From: Pseudomonadota bacterium
Lineage (GTDB): Bacteria; Myxococcota_A; Polyangia; Polyangiales; Polyangiaceae
Assembly: GCA_023428245.1 (NCBI GenBank)
Contig: JAEYYX010000027.1
Coordinates: 1-62,002 of the forward strand
DNA length: 62,002 nt
Direction of reading: 5' to 3'
Below the pieces are notes generated by a model, which saw only the letters and a program-made list of their open reading frames with translations, ran no database searches and was not told where the DNA came from. This document shows positions 41,573 through 50,774 of this stretch, in pieces. The translations under genes and the position numbers were made by a program. Numbering within the stretch: the stretch's first letter is position 1; each line of letters opens with the position of its first letter.

Positions 41573-42676
41573 ATGCGCTTTCTCGGAGTTCCACTCTTAG
41601 CATTCTTCACGTTGAGCGTCTTCGCTGGCTGCGAGGAGACAAGTAACCGCCCCGTCGGCGGCGCCGGGGGCACCGCCGCGAGCGGCGGCTCAGGCTCCGG
41701 CATCTGCGCGCCCGCCTGCCAAACGGGCTTCGTCTGCGACGCGAGCTCGTCCACCTGCGTCGAATGCACACAGAACTCTCATTGCACGGGCGGCCAGAGC
41801 TGCGACACGGCGAACAAGAAGTGCGTCAACGGCGCGCCGAGCAGTAGCGGCGGAGGCGGCGGCCAGGGCGGCGAAGGAGCCGAGACTGGTGGCCAGGGTG
41901 GAGAGCCCGCAAGCGGCGGAACCGAAAGCGGCGGAGGCGGCACCGGCGGCGGCGTTTCCGGATGTGAGCCAAAGGTGAGCCTTCTGATCCAGCGCTCCGG
42001 AGCCATGTTCAACTTCCCCAATGCACAGGACAACTGGTGGAAGGCGCTCACGGACGCGCTCGATTCAAAAGACGAAGATCTACTCGACGAATACGCCGGA
42101 GCTCTGGAGCTCTCCACGCGCACCTTCTTCATGACCAATCAGGAAGACCAGTGCCTCAAGGGCGGGACCAATTCGGGTCCCATCAAGAAGAACGGCCTCG
42201 CGAAGTTCTTGGACGACGAGCGCGCCGCCCACGAAGGACTTCTCGAAAATGACGCGAAGGTCGACGCGCCTCTCGTCGAAGCCATGACCGCTGCCGCCGA
42301 AGATCTCGGCCCGGGCGGCGGAAACTCGCGCCGATACCTCCTGCTTGTCATCTCGGGCAACCCGGACGCCTGCGGTGAGATCGACACGGAATGCGTGACC
42401 GACGACGCGGTCAAGAAGGTCCAAGAGCTCCGCGAGGCAGGCATCCGCGTTCGTGTGCTCTACCTCAAGAGCGAGGGGCGTTTCGACGGCTACCCCCAAG
42501 CCCTCGCCAACGCAGGCCGCGGCTACGGAATTCCTGACTTCCTGGGTGGAGCCTGCGGCAGCGAGCTCGAGTTCGCCGACAGTCCCATGCTCGCCCCTTA
42601 CGGATCCCCGGATAACATCGGCGAGCTCAGGAGCGAGCTTGGCGCGCTCTTTGAGACGATCGCCGTCTGCGACTGA
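41573..42676 (+). CDS. Lipoprotein with Gly-rich linkers and vWA-like domain
   Basis: The ATG at 41573 has GGAG six nt upstream and starts the lipoprotein signal (SVFAGC). The 367-residue product has a Gly/Ser stretch, a small Cys-rich module (CAPACQTGFVC, CVECTQNSHC, CDTANKKC), a second Gly-rich linker, and a ~205-residue C-terminal domain. That domain begins PKVSLLIQRSGAMF (the MIDAS-like DxSxS of vWA domains is QRSGA here, hence incomplete) and continues with YLLLVISGNPDACG. The repeated Cys pattern is common in myxobacterial surface lipoproteins. It probably has a structural or binding role outside the cell. Confidence 0.88.
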   Translation: MRFLGVPLLAFFTLSVFAGCEETSNRPVGGAGGTAASGGSGSGICAPACQTGFVCDASSSTCVECTQNSHCTGGQSCDTANKKCVNGAPSSSGGGGGQGGEGAETGGQGGEPASGGTESGGGGTGGGVSGCEPKVSLLIQRSGAMFNFPNAQDNWWKALTDALDSKDEDLLDEYAGALELSTRTFFMTNQEDQCLKGGTNSGPIKKNGLAKFLDDERAAHEGLLENDAKVDAPLVEAMTAAAEDLGPGGGNSRRYLLLVISGNPDACGEIDTECVTDDAVKKVQELREAGIRVRVLYLKSEGRFDGYPQALANAGRGYGIPDFLGGACGSELEFADSPMLAPYGSPDNIGELRSELGALFETIAVCD

Positions 42677-42687
42677 AAAGACTTTCA

Positions 42688-42722
42688 CTCCGAGCGGGCT
42701 CTGGTTCGGAGCGCGCTCGGAG
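42688..42722 (+). terminator. Intrinsic terminator after the vWA-like lipoprotein gene
   Basis: CTCCGAGCG-G-GCTC pairs with GAGC-G-CGCTCGGAG around the 7-nt loop TGGTTCG, flanked by complementary AAGAC and GTCTT. It starts 12 nt after the stop codon. Confidence 0.8.
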
Positions 42723-42863
42723 GTCTTTCGGAGCCGCGCGCCGAGCAAGCAACCACGCCTCTCTCGCGTTCACATGACAAGGCGCTCAGCTCTTCTCGGG
42801 ATCGCTCGAGGCGCGCGGCCGCCCGCGTGCAGGTGAGCGGGGGTGCCCACGCGGGTCACCCAC

Positions 42864-42910
42864 AAAACGCTCGAGCCTCCGCGAGCTCGATGAGCTCAGG
42901 CGAAGGCTCG
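42864..42910 (-). terminator. Intrinsic terminator of the rpsO-pnp operon
   Basis: On the minus strand the stem CGAGCCT-T-CGC-(CT bulge)-GAGCTC folds onto GAGCTC-GCG-G-AGGCTCG around a 3-nt loop, then GAGCG and TTTT follow. It lies 45 nt after the pnp stop codon. Its 5' arm lies within the 44-bp dispersed repeat. Confidence 0.78.
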
Positions 42911-42944
42911 GCTGGACCTACCCAGATGTGCTGGGCCGGGGCCT
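42901..42944. repeat. 44-bp dispersed repeat, copy 2 (behind pnp)
   Basis: It aligns without gaps to 14218-14261, sharing CGAAGGCTCGGCTG, CAGATGTG and TGGGCCGGGGCC. It lies within 11-54 nt after the pnp stop codon and provides one arm of the pnp terminator hairpin. Confidence 0.85.
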
Positions 42945-42954
42945 GAAAGTCCCC

Positions 42955-45177
42955 TCAGCGATCCCGACGTTCGCGGCGAGGACGGTCGCCGCCTCGATCG
43001 CCACCTCGGTCGCGATCCCCGCGACCGCCTTCACGGCTCTCGCGGCGAGGAGGACGCTCCCCTTCCGGACGCGGCTCGTACCCTTCGGGCACGGGCAGGA
43101 GCGCCTTGCGGCTCAGGCGCACCTTCCCGTCGCGCTCGACGGAGATGCACTTCACCTCGATCGTCTCGCCTTCTTGGAAGACGTCGGAGGGGTGTGCGAT
43201 GCGCTTGTAGTCGATCTCCGAGACGTGAAGCAGGGCCTCGTTGTTCGGAAGGATCTCGACGAACGCACCGAAATCGACGATGCGCTTGATGACGCCCTTA
43301 TACACCTTGCCGACCTCGGGTTCCGCGACCAGGCCCTCGATGATGCTGAGAGCGCGCTTCACGGCTTCCGGATCGGAGCCAGCGACGTTCACGGTGCCGT
43401 CGTCGTTGATATCGACGCTGCAGCCGGTCTGCTCGGTGATGCCTTTGATGGTCTTGCCACCCGGGCCGATGATGACACGGATTTGGTCAGGTTTGACCTG
43501 GATGCTCGTAATGCGCGGAGCCCACTTGCTGATCTCCGGGCGCGCCGTCTGCATCGTCTCGAGCATCTTGCCGAGGATGTGGAGGCGGCCGTCGCGAGCC
43601 TGAGCGAGCGCGCGCTCGAGGACTGTGCGTGAGAGGCCAGCGATCTTGATGTCCATCTGGATCGCGGTAATGCCCTTGTCGGTACCGCAGACCTTGAAGT
43701 CCATGTCGCCGAGGTGATCTTCGTCACCCAGGATGTCGCTCAGAATCGCCACGCGCTGGTCCTCGGTGATGAGGCCCATGGCGATACCAGCAACCGGCTT
43801 ACGAACCGGCACGCCCGCGTCCATGAGCGCGAGAGTTCCGCCGCACACCGATGCCATCGAGCTCGAGCCGTTCGACTCGAGGATCTCGCTCACGACGCGG
43901 ATCGTGTAGGGGAACTTGTCGTGCCCCGGGATCATGCGCACGAGTGCTCGCTCAGCGAGCGCCCCGTGCCCGATCTCACGACGACCCGGGCCTCGCATCG
44001 GCTTCGTCTCACCGGTCGAGAACGGCGGGAAGTTGTAGTGGAGCATGAATTGCTTCCACGACTCACCCGTGAGTGCGTCGATCTTCTGCTCGTCGCCACT
44101 GGTCCCGAGCGTCGCGGTCACGACCGACTGGGTCTCGCCGCGCTGGAAGAGCGCCGAGCCGTGGGTCCGAGCCAGAAGCCCGACCTCACAGGAAATCGGG
44201 CGGATATCGGCGGTGGCACGACCATCGATGCGCTTGCCGGTGTCGAGCACCATGTTGCGCACGACGACAGCCTTGCGCTCCTCGATCTCTTCTTTGATGA
44301 GCTTCTCTACAGCGTGGTACGCCTCGGCACCGAGCTCAACAGTGAGCGTCTCGATGACGTTCTTCTTCACCGCCGCGTAGGCGTCATAACGAGCGTGCTT
44401 GGCGCGGATCACACAAGCCTCACGAAGCGGCGCGTCAGCAATGGCCGCGATGCGCTGCTTGATCGACTCATCGAGCTTCGGCACCGAGAAGGGACGCTTC
44501 TCCCTACCGACCGCCTGGCGCAGCTTCTCGATCATGTCGATGATCGGCTGACACTCAGCGTGCGCGAACATGAGCGCGTCGATGATCTCTTCTTCGCTCG
44601 CCTCGTTGGCGCCGCCTTCGACCATCACGATTGCGTCTCGGCTCGCCGCAACCACGAGCTCGATGTCCGCCCGCTCGATCTGCTCGAAGGTCGGATACGA
44701 AACCAAGGCACCGTCGACGCGAGCCACGCGGATGCCTGCAATCGGTCCGTCCCAGGGGATGTCGGAGATCGAGAGAGCTGCGCTTGCCGCCGTCAGCGCG
44801 AGCACATCGGTCGGATTGACGCGGTCCGCAGAGAGGACTGTCGCGATGATTTGGGTGTCGAGCTTGTAGCCTTCGGGGAAGAGCGGCCGAAGCGGGCGAT
44901 CCATGATGCGCGAGGCTAGGATCTCGTAGTCGCGCAGGCGCCCTTCACGCTTGAAGAAGCCGCCGGGGATCTTTCCCGCCGCGTAGGTCTTCTCGACGTA
45001 CTCACAGGTGAGGGGGAAGAAGTCGAGGCCCGGACGCTCCGAGGTCGACACGGCGGTCACCAGACACTGGCTCTCACCAAATGAAATCAAAATGGCCCCG
45101 TGGGCCTGCTTGGCGAGACGACCCGTCTCAAAGGTCAGCGGACGGCCGCCGACGAGGACTGATTCACGAACAAACAT
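42955..45177 (-). CDS. pnp: Polyribonucleotide nucleotidyltransferase (PNPase)
   Basis: PNPase degrades RNA 3' to 5' by phosphorolysis in the degradosome. The ATG at 45177, with GGAG 11 nt upstream, gives MFVRESVLVGGRPLTFETGR, the normal start. The 740-residue protein has two RNase PH-like core domains (FFPLTCEYVEK, RIMDRPLRPLFPEGY; then LFQRGETQSVVTATLG, HYNFPPFSTGE), the helical insert, a KH domain (IIGPGGKTIKGI) and an S1 domain (GKVYKGVIKRIVDFGAFVEI). The last ~45 residues are an Arg/Gly/Asp/Glu-rich tail with repeated RGGDR, possibly for RNA binding. It follows rpsO, as in many bacteria. Confidence 0.98.
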   Translation of the reverse strand: MFVRESVLVGGRPLTFETGRLAKQAHGAILISFGESQCLVTAVSTSERPGLDFFPLTCEYVEKTYAAGKIPGGFFKREGRLRDYEILASRIMDRPLRPLFPEGYKLDTQIIATVLSADRVNPTDVLALTAASAALSISDIPWDGPIAGIRVARVDGALVSYPTFEQIERADIELVVAASRDAIVMVEGGANEASEEEIIDALMFAHAECQPIIDMIEKLRQAVGREKRPFSVPKLDESIKQRIAAIADAPLREACVIRAKHARYDAYAAVKKNVIETLTVELGAEAYHAVEKLIKEEIEERKAVVVRNMVLDTGKRIDGRATADIRPISCEVGLLARTHGSALFQRGETQSVVTATLGTSGDEQKIDALTGESWKQFMLHYNFPPFSTGETKPMRGPGRREIGHGALAERALVRMIPGHDKFPYTIRVVSEILESNGSSSMASVCGGTLALMDAGVPVRKPVAGIAMGLITEDQRVAILSDILGDEDHLGDMDFKVCGTDKGITAIQMDIKIAGLSRTVLERALAQARDGRLHILGKMLETMQTARPEISKWAPRITSIQVKPDQIRVIIGPGGKTIKGITEQTGCSVDINDDGTVNVAGSDPEAVKRALSIIEGLVAEPEVGKVYKGVIKRIVDFGAFVEILPNNEALLHVSEIDYKRIAHPSDVFQEGETIEVKCISVERDGKVRLSRKALLPVPEGYEPRPEGERPPRRESREGGRGDRDRGGDRGGDRPRRERRDR

Positions 45178-45454
45178 TGAAATGGCGCTCCTTCGCGCAA
45201 ACCGACTGAAAGCGAACTCCCTCTGTGGCCGGGGAGCCCAAACGGCGAGCTGTCCGAGCCGCTCATCGCTACCTCGAGTGCCCGCGTCCCCCCGAAACGA
45301 GGAACGCGGCACAGGATCGAGCAAATGGCGGGCAGAAATGATCGATGAGGCTCAAGGCAAGTAGGGCCTCCAAGCGCTCATCGAACTCGATGCGCTGACA
45401 GACCAACTCGCGAGCCCTCCCGCCCGAGAGGAGTCGGTCGTCAGCGCCTTGAGC

Positions 45455-45724
45455 TCAGCGGCGGATGCCGTGAGCAACGAGTACGTTGCGGTAACGCTCG
45501 ACGTCTTTGCGCTTCAGGTAATCGAGCAGGCGACGACGCTGACCCACGAGCTTGAGCAGGCCGCGGCGGGAATGATGATCCTTCGCGTGAACCTGAAAGT
45601 GCTCGGTCAGGTGGTTGATTCGCTGCGTCATGAGACCGATCTGCACCTCGGGGGAGCCGGTATCCGTCGCATGAATTCGGGACTGTTCGATGACGCTCTG
45701 CTTTGCGCCGGGGAGAAGAGGCAT
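45455..45724 (-). CDS. rpsO: 30S ribosomal protein S15
   Basis: The 89-residue sequence shows the S15 signature across its helices: IHATDTGSPEVQI, LMTQRINHLTEH, DHHSRRGLL and LVGQRRRLLDYLK. S15 binds 16S rRNA helices 20-22 as a primary assembly protein and often represses its own operon. The 277 nt between it and pnp contain no gene; that leader probably carries RNase-processing hairpins as in other rpsO-pnp operons, but I could not single one out. Confidence 0.98.
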   Translation of the reverse strand: MPLLPGAKQSVIEQSRIHATDTGSPEVQIGLMTQRINHLTEHFQVHAKDHHSRRGLLKLVGQRRRLLDYLKRKDVERYRNVLVAHGIRR

Positions 45725-46071
45725 TTTTTCCTTGATTGCACCCGTTAACCGACGGGACTCGGGGACAAGACGAACGACCTGTCCGAACGTTCTGGGCCTT
45801 GGATTCGCGCGAAGTATACGCAGGAGCTGGAATCGGTCAATCGACAGGTTTGCCTGAAAGGACGATCAGAAGCGATTCCTGAATGCGTCCCAATGCTCCC
45901 TGTTTCGGCAGCCCTGAGAAGGGCGGCCCGAAGGCAGCGGCCCCCCGCCCTCAGGCCTCTCGCTCCGGAGCCCCTTTCCGTCCAAGGAGGAAAATCCGCA
46001 TAAAGGACGAAACCCAGGCTCGCCCAAGCGGCCCGGAGCAGGAAGAGAGAAAGGGCGCGTCCGCGTACATT
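45725..46071. other. 347-bp intergenic region between ptsI end and rpsO start
   Basis: No gene is visible. A strong stem, CCTGAGAAGGGCGG (45913-45926) against CCGCCCTCAGG (45945-45955), lies 115 nt beyond the ptsI stop and may end its transcript, though no T tract follows on the minus strand. The 150 bp next to rpsO must contain its promoter and leader. AT content rises around 45810-45880. Confidence 0.5.
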
Positions 46072-47877
46072 TCAGTTCGGATCGAGGAGGTCTCCGATGA
46101 CCGGCGCGAAACGCTCGGCGATCGATTGTTCAAGCTCGTGAGCCGTCGTGCATTCGAACGCTGTCCCAGCTGCGTCCTCGACCTCTGCCAGGGTGACCCG
46201 GCCGAGCGCCGCCTTTACCTCGGGGATCGCCGAGGCCTCCATGCTCAAGCTCCGGAGGCCCATGCCCACGAGAAGCAGCGCCGCGAGAGGATCGCTCGCC
46301 ATTGCTCCACACACCGAGACCGAACGCTTCCTGAAGTTCGCTGCCTGGATCACACCCTTGATCAGACGCACCACCGAGGGATCGAAATAGCTCGCAAGTC
46401 GTGCCAGCTCGCGGCTGCTCCGATCCACCGCTAGCGCATATTGAACCAAATCGTTGGTGCCGATGCTGAGAAAGTCCACTTCGCGCGCGAACTCGTCCGC
46501 CATGATCGCCGCGGAGGGCACTTCGATCATGCATCCGAGCGGAATGTGATCGTCGTGAGCATGAAGGGCCGCCTCAACTTCGCGCACCGACTCGCTGAGC
46601 AGTGCTTTGACAGCGCGCACTTCGTTGAGCGATGCAACCATCGGAATCATGATCCGCACCCGGCCGTGCGCCGAGGCCCGCACCATCGCGCGCAGCTGCG
46701 TCTTGAGGAGCTCGGGGCGCTCGAGGCCGAGCCGAACCGCACGCAGACCAAGCGCCGGGTTCATCTCATGGGGCATGCGGATCGAGGTTACGAACTTGTC
46801 GCCGCCGATGTCGAAGGTACGCAAGGTGACCGGGAGCGGCGCCATGATCTCCACGACCTTCTTGTAGGCTTCGTACTGTTCGTCCTCGGTCGGGGGCGTT
46901 GAGCGTTCGATATATAAGAACTCGGTTCGATAGAGACCGACGCCGCGCGCGCCGTGGGACAGCGCGATCTCCGCCTCGACGGCGAGTTCGATATTCGCCT
47001 GCACGTCGACAGGCACGCCACAAGCTGTCTGAGCCGGCTCATCTTTGAGCTCCCGAAGGCCGCGTGCGATCTCATAGTAGCGCTCGGCACGCGGCTGGAG
47101 CTCGTCAAGGCGCGCTTCGTCAGGGGAAACGACGACTCGGCCGTGCACCCCGTCGACCACCAACATATCCCCGCTCGCTATGTGCTGGAGCGCGGAGCGT
47201 ACGCCGACCACAGCTGGGATCTCGAGGGCGCGCGCGAGGATTGAGGTGTGACTGGTGCGGGTTCCGACTTCGGTCACGATCGCGAGCACGTTGTCGCGCG
47301 TCAGTGTCGCCGTCTCGGCGGGCGAGAGATCATGAGCCACCAGGATCACCGGTTCCTGATCGTTGGCGATCAGGCGACGCTCTTGGCCTGTGAGCGTACC
47401 CAAGATCCGATCGCGCACGAACGCCACATCATGGCTCCGCTCGGCCAAATAGGGATCCTGGTGAGAGAGGAGCTGGTCACTGATCCCACCAGAGACGAGC
47501 TCAAGGGCCCACTCTGCGCACAGATGATTATTTTGGATCTCCGCGTGCACCCCGTCCCGGAGCATCGGATCCTCCACCATCAGCGCGTAGGCTTCCAAAA
47601 TCGACACTTCTGCGCCCGACGCTGGCGAGCCGCGACTCTTCACTCGATCGATGGCTTCCCGGAGCTCCCGTCCGGCCGCCAAGACCGCGGTGTCGAAACG
47701 CCCCGTCTCCGCCTCGATCTGGCCCGTCTTGATGCGCCGGTGCACGACACCGAGTCGCCCCGGATCCAGCACGTACGCAGGCCCTATCGCAAATCCCGCG
47801 CTTCCCCCGATTCCTTCGAGCTCCGTCGAAGGATGAGAAGAGCCGCTCGATGGTGGTCCTTCGCTCCCCGCCGCCAT
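46072..47877 (-). CDS. ptsI: PEP-protein phosphotransferase, enzyme I of the PTS
   Basis: Enzyme I autophosphorylates with PEP and passes the phosphate to HPr. The 601 residues match plain EI rather than EI-Ntr, since the N-terminal GAF domain is absent; a short Ser/Gly/Pro stretch leads into GSAGFAIGPAYVL. The active His210 lies in GTRTSHTSIL. The PEP-binding TIM barrel has TEFLYIERSTPPTEDEQ, RTFDIGGDKF, NPALGLRA, EVPSAAI, SIGTNDLVQY and CGAMASDP. The ATG lies 3 nt after the HPr stop. As the last gene of the operon it completes a soluble phosphorelay with HPr and EIIA-Ntr. Confidence 0.97.
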   Translation of the reverse strand: MAAGSEGPPSSGSSHPSTELEGIGGSAGFAIGPAYVLDPGRLGVVHRRIKTGQIEAETGRFDTAVLAAGRELREAIDRVKSRGSPASGAEVSILEAYALMVEDPMLRDGVHAEIQNNHLCAEWALELVSGGISDQLLSHQDPYLAERSHDVAFVRDRILGTLTGQERRLIANDQEPVILVAHDLSPAETATLTRDNVLAIVTEVGTRTSHTSILARALEIPAVVGVRSALQHIASGDMLVVDGVHGRVVVSPDEARLDELQPRAERYYEIARGLRELKDEPAQTACGVPVDVQANIELAVEAEIALSHGARGVGLYRTEFLYIERSTPPTEDEQYEAYKKVVEIMAPLPVTLRTFDIGGDKFVTSIRMPHEMNPALGLRAVRLGLERPELLKTQLRAMVRASAHGRVRIMIPMVASLNEVRAVKALLSESVREVEAALHAHDDHIPLGCMIEVPSAAIMADEFAREVDFLSIGTNDLVQYALAVDRSSRELARLASYFDPSVVRLIKGVIQAANFRKRSVSVCGAMASDPLAALLLVGMGLRSLSMEASAIPEVKAALGRVTLAEVEDAAGTAFECTTAHELEQSIAERFAPVIGDLLDPN

Positions 47878-47880
47878 CCG

Positions 47881-48162
47881 TTAGTCTTCCTCCCCAAAAC
47901 GATTTGCAATGAGCTGACCAATGGCGCATACGGCGTCGTTTGCACGCTGCCCGTGCGCCTCGACGGTCACCTTCGCCCCTTTGGCTCCGCACAAGAGCAG
48001 AACCCCCATCACACTCTTCGCGTTTGCGCGCTGATCGTCGCGCCTGACGCTCACCTCACAGGGGAAAGTCGACGCCAGCTGAACCAGGCGGCTCGCGGCC
48101 CGCGCATGGAGTCCCAAGCGGTTGACGATCTCAAAGGTGCTTTCTGCGTGCTCGCCGTCCAT
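47881..48162 (-). CDS. ptsH: HPr phosphocarrier protein
   Basis: The ATG at 48162, 4 nt after the rapZ stop, gives a 93-residue protein close to the family length. His19 is in NRLGLHARAAS (the His15 site that takes phosphate from enzyme I). Ser50 is in AKSVMGVLLL (the Ser46 site phosphorylated by HprK). Both sites are intact, so HPr can be read out by both EI and the HprK encoded in the same operon. No sugar-specific EII permease is seen, suggesting a signalling rather than transport role. Confidence 0.96.
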   Translation of the reverse strand: MDGEHAESTFEIVNRLGLHARAASRLVQLASTFPCEVSVRRDDQRANAKSVMGVLLLCGAKGAKVTVEAHGQRANDAVCAIGQLIANRFGEED

Positions 48163-48166
48163 GTCC

Positions 48167-49102
48167 TTACTTCGCTGCTCTTCCAGGGGGATCTTCCAAG
48201 TGTTCGGGGCGGTGCAGATCACGGTGACTCGCCTCGAGCTCGATCCCGCGAGAAACACTCCCGGAGCTCAAGAGATTCTCGGTGAGTTCCTGGGTGAGCG
48301 CTACGGAGCGGTGCCGGCCCCCCGTGCACCCCAGCGCGATCGTCGCGTAGGACTTCCCCTCCTGCAAGAACCTAGGGATGCAAAATTCGACGAGCGAGCG
48401 CGCGAGCCGAAGAAACTCCTCAGCATCCGCTTGTCCCAGCACGAAATCTCGCACATCGGCGTCCAGTCCCGAAAGCGGGCGCAGACGCTCATCGAAATGC
48501 GGGTTCGGCAGAAATCGAACATCGAGCACGATGTCCGCGTCGCGCGGCGCTCCATATTTGAAGCCAAAAGAAACAATGCGAACGATGAGGTTCCCGGTCT
48601 CGGCCCCCCGAAACAGCTCCGTTACCTCGCGACGCAGCTCATGAACGGTCAAGTTCGTCGTGTCGACGATGGCTGTGGCGCGTCCACGGAGCGGCGCCAT
48701 GAGCTCGCGCTCCTTGCGGATTCCGTCAAAAAGCGCGCGCGCCCCCCTCGCCCCACGGGCCGTGAGAGGATGCGGTCTCCGCGTGGCGCTGAAGCGGCGC
48801 GAGAGCAGCTCGTCGGACGCGTCAAGATAGAGCACAAACAGCCGAAAGTCTTCGCGCGCGGAGAGCGCGTCGATCATCGGCGAGGCGAGCTCTAGGTAAT
48901 CGCGGACCCGCACATCGATGCCAAAGGCGATGCGCGTCTCGCCGGCTTGGTGGAGGGCGCTGATGGTGGCTTCGACGACGGGCGGTGGAAGGTTATCGAC
49001 GCAGAAGAATCCGAGATCTTCGAGCGCATTGACCGCAACCGTCTTCCCGGCTCCGCTCATGCCGGTCACGATGAGAACACTCTTGCCCCCAGGTTCCATC
49101 AT
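48167..49102 (-). CDS. rapZ: RapZ / YvcJ-family nucleotide-binding RNase adapter
   Basis: The ATG at 49102 overlaps the hprK stop as ATGA. The 311-residue product has Walker A GMSGAGKT (Lys20), the family stretch GFFCVDNLPPPVVE, DASDELLSRRFSATRRPHPL, SFGFKYGAP and CTGGRHRSVAL. In E. coli RapZ brings sRNA GlmZ to RNase E; in Firmicutes YvcJ is a GTPase/ATPase of unclear role. The conserved C-terminal half (FLPNPHFDERLRPLSG) is the RNA-binding part in RapZ. Its place between hprK and ptsH suggests control by the PTS phosphorylation state. About 60 C-terminal residues beyond the core are less conserved. Confidence 0.95.
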   Translation of the reverse strand: MMEPGGKSVLIVTGMSGAGKTVAVNALEDLGFFCVDNLPPPVVEATISALHQAGETRIAFGIDVRVRDYLELASPMIDALSAREDFRLFVLYLDASDELLSRRFSATRRPHPLTARGARGARALFDGIRKERELMAPLRGRATAIVDTTNLTVHELRREVTELFRGAETGNLIVRIVSFGFKYGAPRDADIVLDVRFLPNPHFDERLRPLSGLDADVRDFVLGQADAEEFLRLARSLVEFCIPRFLQEGKSYATIALGCTGGRHRSVALTQELTENLLSSGSVSRGIELEASHRDLHRPEHLEDPPGRAAK

Positions 49103-50196
49103 GAGCGCCGTCTCGTACTCGAAGGCGACGAGAAGTCCGAGGGCCAAACCTTTGGCGCGTGGTGCACAGGGGACGGGCTCGCGCTCTCGTTCAGCGCGCG
49201 GCGATAGGCCTCTTGCATGCCGCGCGGGGCCGGAGCTTCAAAACGCGTCGACTCGATACTATCAATAAACTCACGGGCGGGATTGTGGCCGGCGCGGCGG
49301 AGTAGCTCGGCGCGCGCAGCGATCTCAATGATTGAGCTCATGTTGCGCCCAGGCTGAACCGGAAGCCGCACCGTGCGGATCGGGACACCGAGAATGTCCC
49401 GATGTTGATCTTCTGCGCCGATTCGATCGAACTCAGCCCCCTCTTTCCAGAGCTCGAGCTCGACCACGAGATCAACCCTCTTTCGGTCGCGGACCGAGGT
49501 CACTCCATAGAGATCTTTGATGTTCAGGATGCCGAGCCCGCGCACCTCCATGTAGTGCCGGAGCTTCTCAGCAGGCTCGCCGAAGACCATCCCCGGCGGG
49601 CGGAAGTCGCACTCCACGATATCGTCCGCGACGAGCCGGTGCCCGCGCATAACGAGCTCAAGAGCGCACTCGCTCTTACCAACGCCGCTCGCTCCCGAAA
49701 GCAGCACCCCGACCTCGAAGATGTCCACGAGCACTCCATGCAAACGGCAACGCGGGGCCAAGTGCTCGTCGAGCGCCGTATGGAGCGCGGCAATGGCCGC
49801 AGACGAGCGCTCGTCAACGACGGCCAAGACACATCCGCGACGGTTTGCTTCCTCGAGCAGAGGCGCCGGCGGGCAAACTCCGCGCGTCGAGATTACGGCG
49901 CAGGGCGACTGGTTGAAGAGGTGAGCCGCGGCCTCCTGTTGCAGCTCGAGACTCAGCTTCTCGAGGTAGCTGACCTCGGTTTCGCCGAGCATCTGGATCC
50001 GATCGGGAACCAGGCCATGTAGATGTCCGACGAGAGCGAGGCCCGACTTCTGTATGCGCGGGTGGACGACCCGACGGCCCATGCCGTTTTGACCCGCAAC
50101 GATCTGATAACGAAGCCCCAGGTTCGGATCGGTGAGCAGTGCGCCGATCGTCACTCCCCCGACCGAGGGAGAGGCTGGAGGATCGTAGACTTTCAT
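49099..50196 (-). CDS. hprK: HPr kinase/phosphorylase
   Basis: HprK phosphorylates HPr on Ser with ATP and can reverse it with Pi. The 365-residue protein has the N-terminal domain (RVVHPRIQKSGLALVGH, ILGETEV-like MLGETEVSYLEKL) and the kinase domain: Walker A GASGVGKSE (Lys174), RLVADD after the HxD-type metal ligands, and the family signature VRGLGILNIKDLYG. It ends with a ~45-residue extra Ser/Pro-rich tail not seen in Firmicutes proteins. Its start overlaps ptsN (ATGA) and its stop overlaps rapZ (ATGA), so three genes are translated as one coupled block. Confidence 0.97.
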   Translation of the reverse strand: MKVYDPPASPSVGGVTIGALLTDPNLGLRYQIVAGQNGMGRRVVHPRIQKSGLALVGHLHGLVPDRIQMLGETEVSYLEKLSLELQQEAAAHLFNQSPCAVISTRGVCPPAPLLEEANRRGCVLAVVDERSSAAIAALHTALDEHLAPRCRLHGVLVDIFEVGVLLSGASGVGKSECALELVMRGHRLVADDIVECDFRPPGMVFGEPAEKLRHYMEVRGLGILNIKDLYGVTSVRDRKRVDLVVELELWKEGAEFDRIGAEDQHRDILGVPIRTVRLPVQPGRNMSSIIEIAARAELLRRAGHNPAREFIDSIESTRFEAPAPRGMQEAYRRALNESASPSPVHHAPKVWPSDFSSPSSTRRRS

Positions 50197-50675
50197 ACCG
50201 TCGTGTTTCGTTCGTCGTGTTCCAAGATCAGAGAATACGCCTGTTCGCTGGTGGTGGCCTCGAGAAGTCGACGCCGCGTTTCCGGGCTGCGCAGCAGCCG
50301 GGAAACCTTGGCCAGAATTTTCAGGTGATCACTCGCGCAGCGCTTGGGGCTGACAACGGCGAACAGGATGTGGGCGGGGGCGTGGTCGATCGACTCGAAC
50401 TCGATCCCTTCAGCCGATAGCAAGAGTGCCGCCATTTGATCGTGTAGAGCGGGCGTCTGTAGAGAACAGTGCGGGATCGCCACGCCTTCCCCGATGCCGG
50501 TGCTCTGAAGCTTCTCCCGTTCAAGCAGTGGCCCTTCGACCTCCTCCACCGAGACCCCGAGATCGCTCGCGATCACCTCAGCCAGAACATGCAGAGCTAG
50601 TTCTTTCGTCCCGGCTCTCGCGCCTGTAGAGTCAATAACAATCCGCGATTCTTTAAGGATATCGGTGAGTAGCAT
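50193..50675 (-). CDS. ptsN: EIIA-Ntr regulatory PTS protein
   Basis: EIIA-Ntr (PtsN) accepts phosphate from HPr and regulates potassium, nitrogen or sigma-54 related functions. The 160 residues contain the PTS EIIA type 2 fold with active His69 in GEGVAIPHC, followed by FAVVSPKRCASDHLKIL. Its stop overlaps hprK's start as ATGA. It sits between hpf and hprK as in the rpoN-hpf-ptsN-rapZ clusters of Proteobacteria. Confidence 0.96.
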   Translation of the reverse strand: MLLTDILKESRIVIDSTGARAGTKELALHVLAEVIASDLGVSVEEVEGPLLEREKLQSTGIGEGVAIPHCSLQTPALHDQMAALLLSAEGIEFESIDHAPAHILFAVVSPKRCASDHLKILAKVSRLLRSPETRRRLLEATTSEQAYSLILEHDERNTTV

Positions 50676-50774
50676 GAAGAGCCCAGGAAGCGAGAGAGGC
50701 CCGCCAAGCGGCGAGCCTCAGACGCGATCGAGGGGATACCCCGAGTCCACTGAAACGGCCACTAGGGCCCGTTT

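Noticed and set aside
43714..44919. A 401-codon plus-strand open frame opposite pnp
   Set aside because: It lies wholly within a strongly conserved gene and shows only shadow composition (Arg/His/Leu/Asp) without motifs.
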